Assembly: GCA_035652815.1 (NCBI GenBank)
Contig: DASRDB010000014.1
Coordinates: 124,001-188,000 of the forward strand
Reading direction: 5' to 3'
DNA length: 64,000 nucleotides
DNA from: DASRDB01 sp035652815
Lineage (GTDB): Bacteria > Chloroflexota > Ktedonobacteria > Ktedonobacterales > Ktedonobacteraceae
A program made the position numbers and the translations under genes. Positions within the stretch are counted from its first letter, which is position 1. Each line of letters starts with the position of its first letter. The notes under the pieces are model-generated. The model did no database searches and was not told where the DNA came from. It worked only from the letters and a program-made list of their open reading frames with translations. Positions 1 to 8,289 of the stretch are shown here, piece by piece.

Positions 1-396
1 CCACGTGACAAACAGCACGCCCGCCAACTGTTGCTCGCTCTCAGAGGTCGCTGGCACCACGTCGTCACAGGAGTAGCCGTGAGCGGCTATGTTGATGGCA
101 AGCGCAAAATGGTCAGCGCAAGCTGTATCACGCCTGTGTTGATGCGCAACTACAGCGAAGAGGAAATCGCGGCCTATATTGCTACCGGCGACCCACTCGA
201 CAAGGCCGGAGCTTACGGCATCCAACACCCCTCTTTCCAGCCCACCGAGCGTATCGACGGCTGCTACCTGAATGTCGTAGGGCTGCCCATGTGCGTGCTG
301 GTTGACCTGCTTGCCGAGTTCAACGTCTATCCTGGAAAGCAGGGCAACAACGTCGAGCAAGGCCCCTGTCCCTGGTCGGAGCGATGCCGGATTTAA
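1..396 (+). CDS. maf: Maf-like nucleoside triphosphate pyrophosphatase, 5' end outside window
   Basis: Open from base 1 with no start, so the N-terminus lies upstream; about 131 residues are visible. The reading begins PRDKQHARQLL, which matches the Maf segment where a DPxDK-type motif is followed by a helix. DPLDKAGAYGIQ and the C-terminal CPWSERC stretch are also typical of Maf/HAM1-fold pyrophosphatases, which hydrolyse non-canonical or modified NTPs to the monophosphate plus PPi. The stop overlaps the start of the next gene by 13 bases, so the two are probably co-translated. Family assignment is firm from motifs; the preferred nucleotide (m5UTP/dTTP type or other) cannot be read from this fragment. 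Confidence 0.85.
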   Translation, partial: PRDKQHARQLLLALRGRWHHVVTGVAVSGYVDGKRKMVSASCITPVLMRNYSEEEIAAYIATGDPLDKAGAYGIQHPSFQPTERIDGCYLNVVGLPMCVLVDLLAEFNVYPGKQGNNVEQGPCPWSERCRI

Positions 397-1349
397 GTGT
401 GTCAGTACGAGGAAGATACGCCCCCAGCCCGACCGGAGACCTCCACCTGGGCAACCTGCGCACCGCCCTGCTCGCCTGGCTCTTTGCCAGATGCAAGAAG
501 GGACAGTTTGTCCTGCGTGTCGAAGACCTGGATCGTCCTCGTGTGCGCCCTGGAGCAACCACTCGTATGCTCTCAGATCTGCGCTGGCTTGGCCTGAATT
601 GGGACGAAGGCCCCGATATTGGCGGCCCATATGCACCCTACACACAAAGCGAGCGACAGGAAATCTACCAAACCTACCTGCGCAGGCTGATGGACGAAGG
701 GCGGGTCTATCCCTGCTATTGCAGCCGCGCCGACATCGCCCGAGCCGCCAGCGCGCCCCATGGAGAGGAAGGGCCGCGCTATCCAGGCACCTGTCGCACC
801 CTCACAGAAGCTCAACGCCGCCAACGCGAGGCAAGCGGTCGCCGCCCCTCGCTGCGCTTTCGCGTCGATGACGAGCGCGTAGTCGAGTTTACCGATCTCA
901 TCGCCGGAACACAAAAACAACATGTCCAGCACGCGGTAGGCGACTTCATCCTCTACCGCTCTGATGGCATCTTCGCCTATCAATTCGCGGTGGTGGTAGA
1001 CGACGGCCTGATGCATATCAACCAGGTGGTGCGCGGTGCTGACCTGCTCTCCTCAACAGCGCGGCAGATTCTCCTGTTCGAGGCCCTGGGCTTTCCCGCT
1101 CCCACCTTCGCCCACGTCCCGCTTATGCTCGACACCGAAGGCAAACGCCTCTCAAAGCGCATCGAAAGCGCAGGACTACAACCACTCCGCGCCGCCAGAG
1201 CAACGCCCGAACAGGTCGTAGGGCAACTCGCCGCAGACTGCGGGCTGGTGGAAAAAGGAACGCATATCAGCGCGAGGGATTTAGATGAAATGTACGCGGG
1301 GAAATTTGATAGCTTGCTATCTGTCCTTAAAGGAACGCAAGGAATGTAG
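384..1349 (+). CDS. gluQ: Glutamyl-Q tRNA(Asp) synthetase
   Basis: 321 residues, a truncated GluRS-like class I enzyme that activates glutamate and attaches it to queuosine in the tRNA-Asp anticodon. It has the ATP-binding HIGH variant HLGN at residues 21-24 after YAPSPTG, a CYC...Y..GTC zinc-type cluster from about residue 111 to 137, and a KMSKS variant KRLSKR near residues 254-259. It ends shortly after, without the anticodon-binding domain of true GluRS, which is the diagnostic feature of GluQ. The stop codon TAG is read from the TGTAGGG end of the adjoining repeat, so the last residues may have been altered by that insertion. It overlaps maf by 13 bases. Confidence 0.93.
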   Translation: MPDLSVSVRGRYAPSPTGDLHLGNLRTALLAWLFARCKKGQFVLRVEDLDRPRVRPGATTRMLSDLRWLGLNWDEGPDIGGPYAPYTQSERQEIYQTYLRRLMDEGRVYPCYCSRADIARAASAPHGEEGPRYPGTCRTLTEAQRRQREASGRRPSLRFRVDDERVVEFTDLIAGTQKQHVQHAVGDFILYRSDGIFAYQFAVVVDDGLMHINQVVRGADLLSSTARQILLFEALGFPAPTFAHVPLMLDTEGKRLSKRIESAGLQPLRAARATPEQVVGQLAADCGLVEKGTHISARDLDEMYAGKFDSLLSVLKGTQGM

Positions 1350-1531
1350 GGACGCGAGAATGAAGGTTGACTATCCTATCCGGCAATGCCTTTTCTGTCA
1401 TGCTGAGCGCAGCGAAGCATCTCCGGTCTCGATACGTGAATAGCCCGGCACACGAGATGCTTCGCTGCGCTCAGCATGACAGGCTAACCTGGCCGATCTT
1501 ACACGTCAAACTTCATCCTCGCGCCCCTACA
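1345..1531. repeat. Palindromic miniature repeat, family A, complete copy 1
   Basis: 187 bp bounded by TGTAGGGACGCGAGAATGAA on the left and the inverted match CTTCATCCTCGCGCCCCTACA on the right. The inner palindromic core at 1396-1481 has arms TGTCATGCTGAGCGCAGCGA and its complement, differing from other copies at matching positions in both arms (GCATC instead of GGATC). No coding capacity. It resembles a MITE or a REP-type element. It abuts gluQ (supplying its stop) and ends 3 bases before the stop of the minus-strand gene at 1535. Confidence 0.85.
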
Positions 1532-1534
1532 AAA

Positions 1535-1780
1535 TTAACTGTTATCCGAGTTCTCGCTACGCATCTTATTCAGTTGATCTTCATAAGTGCGCAGACGGGT
1601 TGAGGCCAATTCGTGGTCGAGTTGCGCTTTGGCGATCTTCATTTGCGCCCTTTGTACATCCCGCCGGGCCTGCTCGATCTTGAGCATCATCTTGGTCTGC
1701 CGCTTGATCTGCTTCCTGCGCTGCTTTTCTAACTGCTGCGGTGAAAGCGAAGGGACATTTTCGGTAAATGCTTGTGCCAT
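1535..1780 (-). CDS. Small coiled-coil protein of unknown function
   Basis: 81 residues, highly charged, rich in K, R, Q and E with a predicted long helix from about residue 15 to 75 (repeated KxxxxQxxxxL spacing). No signal peptide or membrane segment. A strong AGGAGGAG ribosome site lies 5-7 bases before the ATG, which makes it likely to be translated. I do not recognise a family. It is isolated between a family A repeat and the divergent MscS gene. Confidence 0.6.
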   Translation of the reverse strand: MAQAFTENVPSLSPQQLEKQRRKQIKRQTKMMLKIEQARRDVQRAQMKIAKAQLDHELASTRLRTYEDQLNKMRSENSDNS

Positions 1781-1896
1781 GCTCTTCTCCTCCTGTTGTT
1801 ACACAAACGCCCTTTGAGAAAGGACATACTCAAAAGAATAGGTCTATCCTACAACACGGGCAGCACGCACAATTAGCCTCAAAGGGGAGCGCGAGA

Positions 1897-1924
1897 TAGA
1901 CCTGGAAGACAGCTATGATATAAT
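1897..1924 (+). promoter_or_regulatory. Possible promoter for the MscS gene
   Basis: TATAAT at 1919-1924 lies 16 bases after TAGACC (1897-1902), about 50 bases before the MscS start. The -10 box is perfect and the -35 is weak, so this is a tentative sigma70-type promoter. Confidence 0.4.
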
Positions 1925-1973
1925 GCACAAGTATTCTGAAAAACAAACCACGAACATATAACATGGTGTTACA

Positions 1974-3038
1974 ATGACCGATATTGTACTGCGTATCTTA
2001 CTCTCTTTATTGATCGTCCTGGTTGCCCTGGGCATTGGTTTTCTCCTGCGCCGCCTGCTGGTGCGCCGCCTGAAAAAGACGGTTCTCGATAACTGGCTCA
2101 TTCAGACGCTCGGCATCCTTGTCATCTTCCCGCCGCTCGTCATCGCCGTCGCGGCCTCGCCCATTATCATTGCCTGGAACATTAACCTCATCAATGATAT
2201 CTGGGCAAAAATTACTCAGATCCTCCATATTCAAAACGGATCAGATCTTGTCCAAAACCTTTTCTGGACCGTCATCATCATTGCGCTGGGCATCGGCACA
2301 GCACGCACAGTTATGAAGCTGGTCATTGGGCGGCTAGGCGAGCAGCGCATCGATATCAATATCCGCACGCTCCTGGGACGCATTTTTTTCGCCCTGATCG
2401 TCACCATCGTGATCTTCTGGATTCTCTCGCTCTGGAACGTCTCGATTGGCATTCCGGTCGCGGTACTTGGCGGGCTTACTGTGGCTTTTACGGTCGCTAT
2501 ACAGGACATTCTCAAAGACCTGGTGGCCGGTCTGTACATTTTGTGGGAGCGCCCTTTTCACATTGGCGACCAGATCACCACCGCCACCTATACCGGCAAA
2601 GTAGAGAACGTTGAACTGCGCGCCACCAAACTGCGCTTGCTGAGCGGGGAAGAGATGACCATTCCAAACTCAATGGTCTTCGGCGGCATTGTCGTCAACA
2701 ACACGCAGTACTACGAACGCCGGGCAAAGATTTTGCTCAACATGCCGCAAGAGGAATTTAAGCAGGATGAGACTCCCGCTCAAATACTCAAAGTCGTGCG
2801 CGAACAGGAAAACGTGCTGGTGAAACCGGAGCCTGCGGTGGGTGTCACAAACATTTCAGGTAGTTTCGGTGGCGCAACCGGTGGATCGAGCGGGTATACA
2901 AGTGGAGTCGTTACGCTCACGCTCTACTTCTGGATACCCAACGGGCAGCACTTCACCATCACCGAAGTGATGTGCGCCCTACATAAAGCGCTGCCAAACA
3001 TGGATCTCACGGTTGCGGAATCCGGCGGAGATATGTAG
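1974..3038 (+). CDS. MscS-family mechanosensitive channel
   Basis: 354 residues. Hydrophobic segments lie near residues 5-28, 42-70, 93-112 and 133-155, followed by the pore-lining helix with small residues (PVAVLGGLTVAFTVAIQDILKDLVAG) and the beta domain signature ERPFHIGDQI...G.VE...LR.T.LR...G....IPNS. The C-terminal part carries a Gly/Ser-rich insertion (GSFGGATGGSSG) in the alpha/beta domain. The family forms homoheptameric pores that release solutes at hypo-osmotic shock. The gene stands alone, followed 39 bases later by nadD. Family is clear; whether it is a general osmotic valve is inferred. Confidence 0.9.
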   Translation: MTDIVLRILLSLLIVLVALGIGFLLRRLLVRRLKKTVLDNWLIQTLGILVIFPPLVIAVAASPIIIAWNINLINDIWAKITQILHIQNGSDLVQNLFWTVIIIALGIGTARTVMKLVIGRLGEQRIDINIRTLLGRIFFALIVTIVIFWILSLWNVSIGIPVAVLGGLTVAFTVAIQDILKDLVAGLYILWERPFHIGDQITTATYTGKVENVELRATKLRLLSGEEMTIPNSMVFGGIVVNNTQYYERRAKILLNMPQEEFKQDETPAQILKVVREQENVLVKPEPAVGVTNISGSFGGATGGSSGYTSGVVTLTLYFWIPNGQHFTITEVMCALHKALPNMDLTVAESGGDM

Positions 3039-3077
3039 CAATAGTCATCGCATGTTCCCTTCAGGAGAGAAGAATCG

Positions 3078-3719
3078 TTGGAGTATTATAGGTCGGAAAT
3101 AAACAGGCGGCGTTCTGGCGTTCTGGGTGGTACCTTCGACCCGATTCATTTCGGGCATCTGGTGGTCGCGGAAGAGGTATACGCGGCGCTGGAACTGGAC
3201 GAAATGGTGTTTGTACCAGCTGGAGTACCACCGCATAAGCCGGATAGAAAGATCACACCGGCGGAGCAGCGCCTGGCAATGGTTGAGTTGGCAATCGCCA
3301 GCAACCCGCATTTCCGCGTTTCGCGTGTGGACATCGACCGTCCTGGGCCATCCTATACCGTCGATACCCTGCGTCTCCTGCGCGAACAATGGGGCGAGCA
3401 GACGGATATCTATTTTGTGATCGGTTGGGATAGCCTGGAAGAATTGCTGACGTGGCACGACCCGGCAGGCATTCTCGCGCAACTGGCTCAGCTGGTTGCC
3501 GTTCAGCGACCGGGGCATACCGAACATGCAGGCTATCGAGACGCCCTGGAACAGCGATTGCCGGGCATCAAAGAACGCTTGCAGGTAGTGCGCGTGCCGC
3601 AGCTCGACATTTCCGCAACCGACCTGCGCCAGCGCGTGAAGCAAGGCCGACCGATCAAATACCAGTTGCCGGAAAGCGTTGAACAGTACATTGTAGAACA
3701 TGGTTTGTACCGTGAATAA
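3078..3719 (+). CDS. nadD: Nicotinate-nucleotide adenylyltransferase
   Basis: 213 residues. Transfers AMP from ATP to nicotinate mononucleotide, the penultimate step of NAD synthesis. The nucleotidyltransferase motif GGTFDPIHFGH is at residues 17-27 and ISATDLR near the C-terminus is the second ATP-binding motif. VPPHKP and SYTVDTLR are typical NadD elements. The start is TTG at 3078 because AGGAGAGA lies about 7 bases upstream and no ATG fits the family's N-terminus. Followed 20 bases later by the DUF951 gene, probably one transcript. Confidence 0.95.
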   Translation: MEYYRSEINRRRSGVLGGTFDPIHFGHLVVAEEVYAALELDEMVFVPAGVPPHKPDRKITPAEQRLAMVELAIASNPHFRVSRVDIDRPGPSYTVDTLRLLREQWGEQTDIYFVIGWDSLEELLTWHDPAGILAQLAQLVAVQRPGHTEHAGYRDALEQRLPGIKERLQVVRVPQLDISATDLRQRVKQGRPIKYQLPESVEQYIVEHGLYRE

Positions 3720-3739
3720 TATAGAGGAACAGAAAGCGC

Positions 3740-3958
3740 ATGCCAGTACAGTTTGATCTCGGAGATCATATTCGCTTACGCAAGCCGCATCCATGTGGCA
3801 GTTATGACTGGCTTGTAGTACGCCTGGGAGCCGATATTGGCTTGCGTTGTCTGAAATGCGGGCGGCGCGTGCTGTTGCCGCGTGCCGAAGTCGAGAGACG
3901 CACCAAACAAATTCTCTCGAAGGCAACCGATAGCAACGCACCGCCGTTTATCCAGTAA
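3740..3958 (+). CDS. DUF951 family protein
   Basis: 72 residues. The core (GDHIRLRKPHPCGS.DW.V.RLGADIGLRCL.CGRRVLLPR) is the DUF951 signature, a small beta-rich protein found in Firmicutes and Chloroflexota. Three cysteines (one in HPCG, two in CLKCG) could bind metal, which is inference. It is often next to GTPase or replication genes elsewhere; here it follows nadD. GAGGAACAG precedes the start. Function unknown. Confidence 0.85.
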   Translation: MPVQFDLGDHIRLRKPHPCGSYDWLVVRLGADIGLRCLKCGRRVLLPRAEVERRTKQILSKATDSNAPPFIQ

Positions 3959-3968
3959 TGGTTTGTTC

Positions 3969-4146
3969 TGTAGAGACGCGTTGATGATAAAAAGGGGATA
4001 TCCAGGCATGTCATCCTGAGCGCAGCGAAGGATCTGTGGGCTGGGCGCACGAATCGGCTGGGCGACGGAGATCCTTCGCTGCGCTCAGGATGACATACTG
4101 GGAGTTTTCCTCGTATGTTGTTAAAATTCATCATCGCATCCATACA
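3969..4146. repeat. Palindromic miniature repeat, family A, complete copy 2
   Basis: About 178 bp with ends TGTAGAGACGCGTTGATGAT and ATTCATCATCGCATCCATACA (inverted). The core at 4009-4095 has arms TGTCATCCTGAGCGCAGCGA and complement around a 35 bp centre. It fills the whole gap between the DUF951 gene and the ribosome site of the MFS gene, so it must carry or have displaced that gene's promoter. Confidence 0.85.
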
Positions 4147-4174
4147 AAGGCGCAAAAGGCGAGGAGAGCAATTT

Positions 4175-5608
4175 ATGGCAGCAGTCACCCAACAGGGCGG
4201 GTTTGTTACACTGCTCAGGAAAAGAAACTTCCTGTTGATCTGGCTTGCCCAACTCATCTCCATGACCATGCTCAACGCCTCGAACTATGCCCTGATCGTG
4301 CTTATCCAGGAGATTACCGGTTCTACCACGCTGATCGGCGTCGCTATCGTCTGCTTCAGCCTGCCTGCTGTGCTATTCGGCGCTCCGGCGGGCGTCTTCG
4401 TCGATCATCGCAACAAGCGGCGCGTGCTATTCTATAGTAACTGCCTGCGCGCCCTCGCCACGTTCGGTTTCGTCGCCTCGCTGCTGCTCAATCGAAGGGA
4501 TTTGCTGGTGATTTACCTCATCACCTTCCTGATCTCTGGCATCGGTCAGTTTTTCACGCCAGCAGAGGGGTCGGCCATCCCCATGCTGGTCAGCGAATCT
4601 GAACTTCTACCCGCGCTCTCGCTGTTCAACGTCACCTTCATGCTCTCGCAGGCTCTAGGCTACATCCTCTTCGCGCCGATTATTCTGAGCTTCTTAAATC
4701 CATTTACGGTTCTGGGCGTGACGCTCCACCCGGTCGATGTCCTCTACATCATCATCGGCGTATTCTACCTGGTTTGTGCTGGCCTGATCGCCCTGATTCC
4801 GCCGTCGAACTTCAGAGAACGCCGGCGTCCAAAAGCGGAGAATCTGGGCGCGCAATCGTTGAGTGCCTTCCGAACGGTCTGGCATGAAATGCAACAGGGC
4901 TGGCGCTTCATTCGCCGCAATCCGGCGCTCTTTCTGCCGGTCGTCCAGCTCTCTTTCGCGGGCGTTTTGCTGCTGGTCATCGGCGAACTGGCAACGCCAG
5001 TCGTAACCAGACTCTTCCAACTTCCCGCGAAATCAATGGCTGTGGTGTTCGCGCCCGCCGGTATTGGCCTCGTAGTAGGCTCGGTCTTAATGCCCCGCAT
5101 CCTCAAACATATCAGCAAATCGCGCGCCGTCTTTATCGGCTGTGTAAGCATGGCCTGCACGATTGTGCTGCTACCTCTGATCTCGCTGCTCTCTACCTTT
5201 TTAGGACATCACGGAGTCCACATCGAGGGCCTGGTGCTTGGCATTGCGCCCATCATTATGTTCGCAGCAGGCTTCGAGATTGGCTTCATCAACATCCCGT
5301 CGCAGACCGCCATGCAGGAACTGACACCAGACTGGATCAAAGGGCGTGTGCTTGCCCTGCAATTGATGCTCTACAGCGCCTGCTCGATCCCCATCATTCT
5401 CTGTGTTGGCGGCATCGCGGACGCCTTCGGCATCTCCAATGTCATCTACATTCTCGCCCTCAGCATCCTCGGCTTTGGTTTCTGGAGTAAATACTACGAA
5501 CGCAAGCCGCACCGCTGGAGCCAGCAACCGCCGCCGACCGAAGCAGAAATTGAGCCAGAAAAAACTCCACAAGTCGAACCAAATAATGTAGAATCAATAC
5601 AGCAATAA
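4175..5608 (+). CDS. MFS transporter, probable exporter
   Basis: 477 residues with about 12 hydrophobic segments. The first helix (FLLIWLAQLISMTMLNASNYALIVLI) and the loop PAGVFVDHRNKRRVLFYSN between helices 2 and 3 are typical of the MFS EntS/MefA-like exporters. Start is set at the ATG after GAGGAGAG, giving MAAVTQQGG; an upstream in-frame start at 4115 lies inside the repeat and is rejected. A long cytoplasmic loop near residues 215-240 and a Pro/Glu-rich C-terminal tail are present. Substrate unknown. Confidence 0.85.
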   Translation: MAAVTQQGGFVTLLRKRNFLLIWLAQLISMTMLNASNYALIVLIQEITGSTTLIGVAIVCFSLPAVLFGAPAGVFVDHRNKRRVLFYSNCLRALATFGFVASLLLNRRDLLVIYLITFLISGIGQFFTPAEGSAIPMLVSESELLPALSLFNVTFMLSQALGYILFAPIILSFLNPFTVLGVTLHPVDVLYIIIGVFYLVCAGLIALIPPSNFRERRRPKAENLGAQSLSAFRTVWHEMQQGWRFIRRNPALFLPVVQLSFAGVLLLVIGELATPVVTRLFQLPAKSMAVVFAPAGIGLVVGSVLMPRILKHISKSRAVFIGCVSMACTIVLLPLISLLSTFLGHHGVHIEGLVLGIAPIIMFAAGFEIGFINIPSQTAMQELTPDWIKGRVLALQLMLYSACSIPIILCVGGIADAFGISNVIYILALSILGFGFWSKYYERKPHRWSQQPPPTEAEIEPEKTPQVEPNNVESIQQ

Positions 5609-5658
5609 CACCATGAACAAGCGTTTTGTTCTTAACGAGAGAAAAATAGAGGAGAGCA

Positions 5659-6480
5659 ATGGACCCCACCCAGGCCGCAGCATTTAGCAAGTACCTACCC
5701 TGGCTCGAAATTGCGGGCGTCTTTGTGCTGTTTATCATCCTGCGCTTCAGCAGGCGCGAATTGCGCCGCCGCGTAGATGAAATTGGCTATCGCCTGATGC
5801 GCGAAAAGGGCCTGCTCATGTGGTTCTGGTTAAATGCGCCCGGCGTGATGGTGCATGAGTTGAGTCACGCGCTCATGGTGCTGCTCTTCTATCCTTTCGG
5901 CTTCCGCATCACCAGTATCACGCTCTTTCATATCAAACCGCAAGCACAACGAAACGCAGGCAGCCGTGTCATGAACCGTTCGGGTCGCTTCTCATTGCAA
6001 CTGGGTGAAGTCCAATATGCTCGCCCCCAGGGAAAACTGATGAGTTATATCGGCGATGGCTTCAGTGGCATCGCTCCACTCATCGGTGGCACACTCATGT
6101 TCCTGCTGCTTTACTGGCTCGCCACAGGTTACGCGCTCTGGGACAATGTACACAGCGCGCACCTGCAACTCCTGCGCCCCGGCTGGCCAATCTGGGCTCC
6201 CATCATCGCCTCCTACTTCATCCTGACCATCACCTCAGAACTCTGGCCAAGCCGTCAGGACTGGCGAGGTGCGCGCTGGCTAGTCGGCGGCCTGCTCATC
6301 CTAACCATATTCCTTATAGCCCTGCTCTGGTATGTGCGCGTCCTCGTCTTCAACCATACCCTCCTGCTCGCCCTCGCCTCCATCGCGTTCTACATCGACT
6401 TCGCGCTCATCATCCTCGTCGCGCTCGATATCGTGTTTCTGGTCATTGCGGAAGTGTTCGTGCAGGTGTTGCGAAGGTAG
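5659..6480 (+). CDS. Membrane protein with M50-type HELSH motif
   Basis: 273 residues. One hydrophobic segment at about 14-30, then HELSH at residues 66-70 inside a hydrophobic stretch, as in intramembrane zinc metalloproteases (HExxH), followed by four or five membrane segments from about residue 138. No obvious second metal ligand of the NxxPxxxxD type is evident; SELWPSRQDWRG near residue 195 is a candidate. GAGGAGAG precedes the start. It could be a site-2-protease-like enzyme or an M50-fold membrane protein without activity. Located 50 bases after the MFS gene in the same direction. Confidence 0.65.
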   Translation: MDPTQAAAFSKYLPWLEIAGVFVLFIILRFSRRELRRRVDEIGYRLMREKGLLMWFWLNAPGVMVHELSHALMVLLFYPFGFRITSITLFHIKPQAQRNAGSRVMNRSGRFSLQLGEVQYARPQGKLMSYIGDGFSGIAPLIGGTLMFLLLYWLATGYALWDNVHSAHLQLLRPGWPIWAPIIASYFILTITSELWPSRQDWRGARWLVGGLLILTIFLIALLWYVRVLVFNHTLLLALASIAFYIDFALIILVALDIVFLVIAEVFVQVLRR

Positions 6481-6487
6481 GATAAAC

Positions 6488-6910
6488 TTACCCTACTTTA
6501 CGGCTCGAAAAATCCACTCTTCCCTCACGAGGCCGCACATCCTCACTCCCCAACCCAAACGAAACAATGTGCGTAGGCGTAATGCGCAGAATCTCGGGCG
6601 CGAAATGCTCCATGATCTCCTTTCCGCCCTCCGGCAGAGCCTCTACCGTCCCTCGCACTTCAATCATGCGCGGCTTCCAGGGCGGCGCAACATCATCCAC
6701 TACAAAGGCCGCGCGCCCATGACGCATCGCATCACGATACTTCTTAGTAGAAGCTATGCGTATCCCGCCAATATCGATGCTATCATGCTCGGGATTATAG
6801 CGAAAGCTAACCGGCACCACATGCGGTTCGCCATTTTTGCCCACGGTCGCCAGCCTGCCAAGTCGCTGGCTCTGAAGATACGCGATCTCTTCAGAAGTAA
6901 ATTTGCTCAT
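6488..6910 (-). CDS. PPOX-class (F420/FMN split-barrel) oxidoreductase
   Basis: 140 residues from MSKFTSEEIAYL, chosen because GGGAGAG precedes it by 6 bases; an upstream in-frame start would add 17 residues of no family character. The split barrel is shown by GRLATVGKNGEPHVVPVSF, a STKKYRD.MR turn and AAFVVDDV......RMIEVRGTVE. These small enzymes use F420 or flavin; the exact cofactor cannot be told from sequence alone. Convergent with the HELSH gene, with 7 bases between stops. A broken relative lies at 40598-41011. Confidence 0.85.
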   Translation of the reverse strand: MSKFTSEEIAYLQSQRLGRLATVGKNGEPHVVPVSFRYNPEHDSIDIGGIRIASTKKYRDAMRHGRAAFVVDDVAPPWKPRMIEVRGTVEALPEGGKEIMEHFAPEILRITPTHIVSFGLGSEDVRPREGRVDFSSRKVG

Positions 6911-7099
6911 TACTTGCTCTCCCTTATTGTTTATATTATCCGTTCTGCGGAACGGTATCACTTTTTTAGTATTTTATACTAACAATAAGTAAGTAGATAC
7001 TGTACAAACGAACAGTTTTTTAAGTGGTGGGAGAGTGCTGAACAAGCTAATTGCTCCCAATTATCGTCCTGAATGAAAAACGCCACTACGGCAAATAGA

Positions 7100-7450
7100 T
7101 CATTTCAGCATAGCAAGCAAATGCTGCCGCAGCCTTTCTAACGATTCCAACGTCTCCTCCCACTCCGAAGAAGCTGGCACCTTCTGTCGTACAAAGGCGC
7201 AAAACCCCGCTATCGCTTTGCCCAATGCCTGAATCTCAGCCGCCGTCAGGTTCAGGCGCACCTCAAGCGCCTGCGCTGGAATGCCCGTCATGCGCAGATA
7301 GAGCCTGCGCGCCAACGCCATCTCCTCATCCCGCTTGCGAGAAGGTGGCACCTTGCGAGGCAACAACGCCAGGTAACTCTGAAGGATGGCCCGTAAGGCT
7401 TGCAAATCATTGAGGCTCATGGGCAAGGTTGGGATATTCTCCTGATTCAT
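7100..7450 (-). CDS. Small helical protein of unknown function, coupled to upstream gene
   Basis: 116 residues from MNQENIPTL, preceded by GGGGAG. Predicted mostly alpha-helical and soluble, with no cysteine cluster or membrane segment (one Cys). The ATG overlaps the stop of the upstream gene as ATGA, a sign of translational coupling. Not recognised. The repeated pattern of L and E/K suggests a helix bundle. Confidence 0.55.
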   Translation of the reverse strand: MNQENIPTLPMSLNDLQALRAILQSYLALLPRKVPPSRKRDEEMALARRLYLRMTGIPAQALEVRLNLTAAEIQALGKAIAGFCAFVRQKVPASSEWEETLESLERLRQHLLAMLK

Positions 7451-7725
7451 TGACCGACTCCCCTTTCCACATCTGCCCATTGCTCCTTTTCGCTCGTTTC
7501 CTTCTCACACCAGTCGTCAGTATTGAGCAGTGCCTGTGCTTCGGCATGCCTGCCCTCTTCGATCAGGCGTAACACTCGCTCAGCTCCCCGCGTCATGCGT
7601 GCCGTAATCAATTCATGCCGCGCCGCCATTGCCAGCCCATACAACCCCCGGCGAGCCGCCTCCTCTTCCGCTGCAATCTGCTGCATCAGCCGGGCAACCT
7701 CGCTCTTCCCTGCCGTTTGCTCCAT
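7447..7725 (-). CDS. Small helical protein of unknown function
   Basis: 92 residues, rich in A, E and R, wholly helical by composition (VARLMQQIAAEEEAARRGLYGLAMAAR). AAGGAC lies 6 bases before the ATG. Coupled to the downstream gene by ATGA, so the products may act together. No family recognised. Confidence 0.55.
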   Translation of the reverse strand: MEQTAGKSEVARLMQQIAAEEEAARRGLYGLAMAARHELITARMTRGAERVLRLIEEGRHAEAQALLNTDDWCEKETSEKEQWADVERGVGQ

Positions 7726-7952
7726 GTGTCAGTCCTTTCGTTTGAAAAGATACTTTTCTGTTTACGAAATCGAGCATAACAAATAGGATGTGAAATAGAT
7801 GCAATGGGTCAGATATTGAACAAGAATTGAGCGGACAGAAGCGTGACAGCAACGGACAGGAACGTGACGGGATGCTCAGACGGCTTGAGCAGCCCAAACA
7901 CTATGTTATAATGCAAAAGGTATCACCCAGGTAAGGCTTATCCAGGTTCTAC

Positions 7953-8006
7953 GAACATTCAGAAATTAACGTGGGAATGTTCTTGTAGGGACGCGATTAT
8001 GAATTT
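7953..8006. repeat. Solo family A end next to a small hairpin
   Basis: GAACATTC and GAATGTTC (7953-7960, 7975-7982) form an 8 bp inverted repeat. TGTAGGGACGCGATTATGAA at 7984-8003 is a family A terminal repeat without its palindromic core or partner end. The gap 7726-8031 otherwise shows no gene; a plus-strand TATAAT lies at about 7907 with nothing obvious after it. Confidence 0.6.
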
Positions 8007-8031
8007 TTACAAAAGCAGGAAATGGGGGGGT

Positions 8032-8196
8032 TCATGTGCCTTGGTAGCCACCCTCTGCAAAACGCTCTTTGAACTGATTACGCTTGATGTTCTGACCATT
8101 TACCACGATCACATCACCAACACGGACACTTCGCTCATGAATAGGCACTTTTCTGGTTCGACGTTCCGGCGTTTCAGAGGACTGACTATCCGACAT
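8032..8196 (-). CDS. Small basic protein of unknown function
   Basis: 54 residues from MSDSQSSETPERRTRK, preceded by GGGAGA. The second half (VRVGDVIVVNGQNIKRNQFKERF) looks like a small beta-rich fold after a charged, disordered N-terminus. No family recognised. Its neighbour on the same strand is mutL, whose stop lies about 95 bases upstream of this start. Confidence 0.45.
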   Translation of the reverse strand: MSDSQSSETPERRTRKVPIHERSVRVGDVIVVNGQNIKRNQFKERFAEGGYQGT

Positions 8197-8289
8197 TCTG
8201 TCTCCCTTTGTCATGCAACCTCGTTCTGTATAGACTTTCTTTGGTTATTGTATCATGCATCTTGTGGAGTGATGTTTTTTATAACCCGC

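Noticed and set aside
302..871. 189-codon plus-strand frame in another phase over maf/gluQ
   Set aside because: Arg/Pro/Ser-rich shadow of gluQ.
1396..1481. Possible CRISPR repeat
   Set aside because: The recurring GAGCGCAGCGAAGGATC units are scattered palindromes, not evenly spaced direct repeats with unique spacers, and no cas gene is present.
3045..3941. 298-codon minus-strand frame over nadD and DUF951
   Set aside because: Antisense to two recognised genes, with low-complexity, Cys/His-scattered translation and no family.
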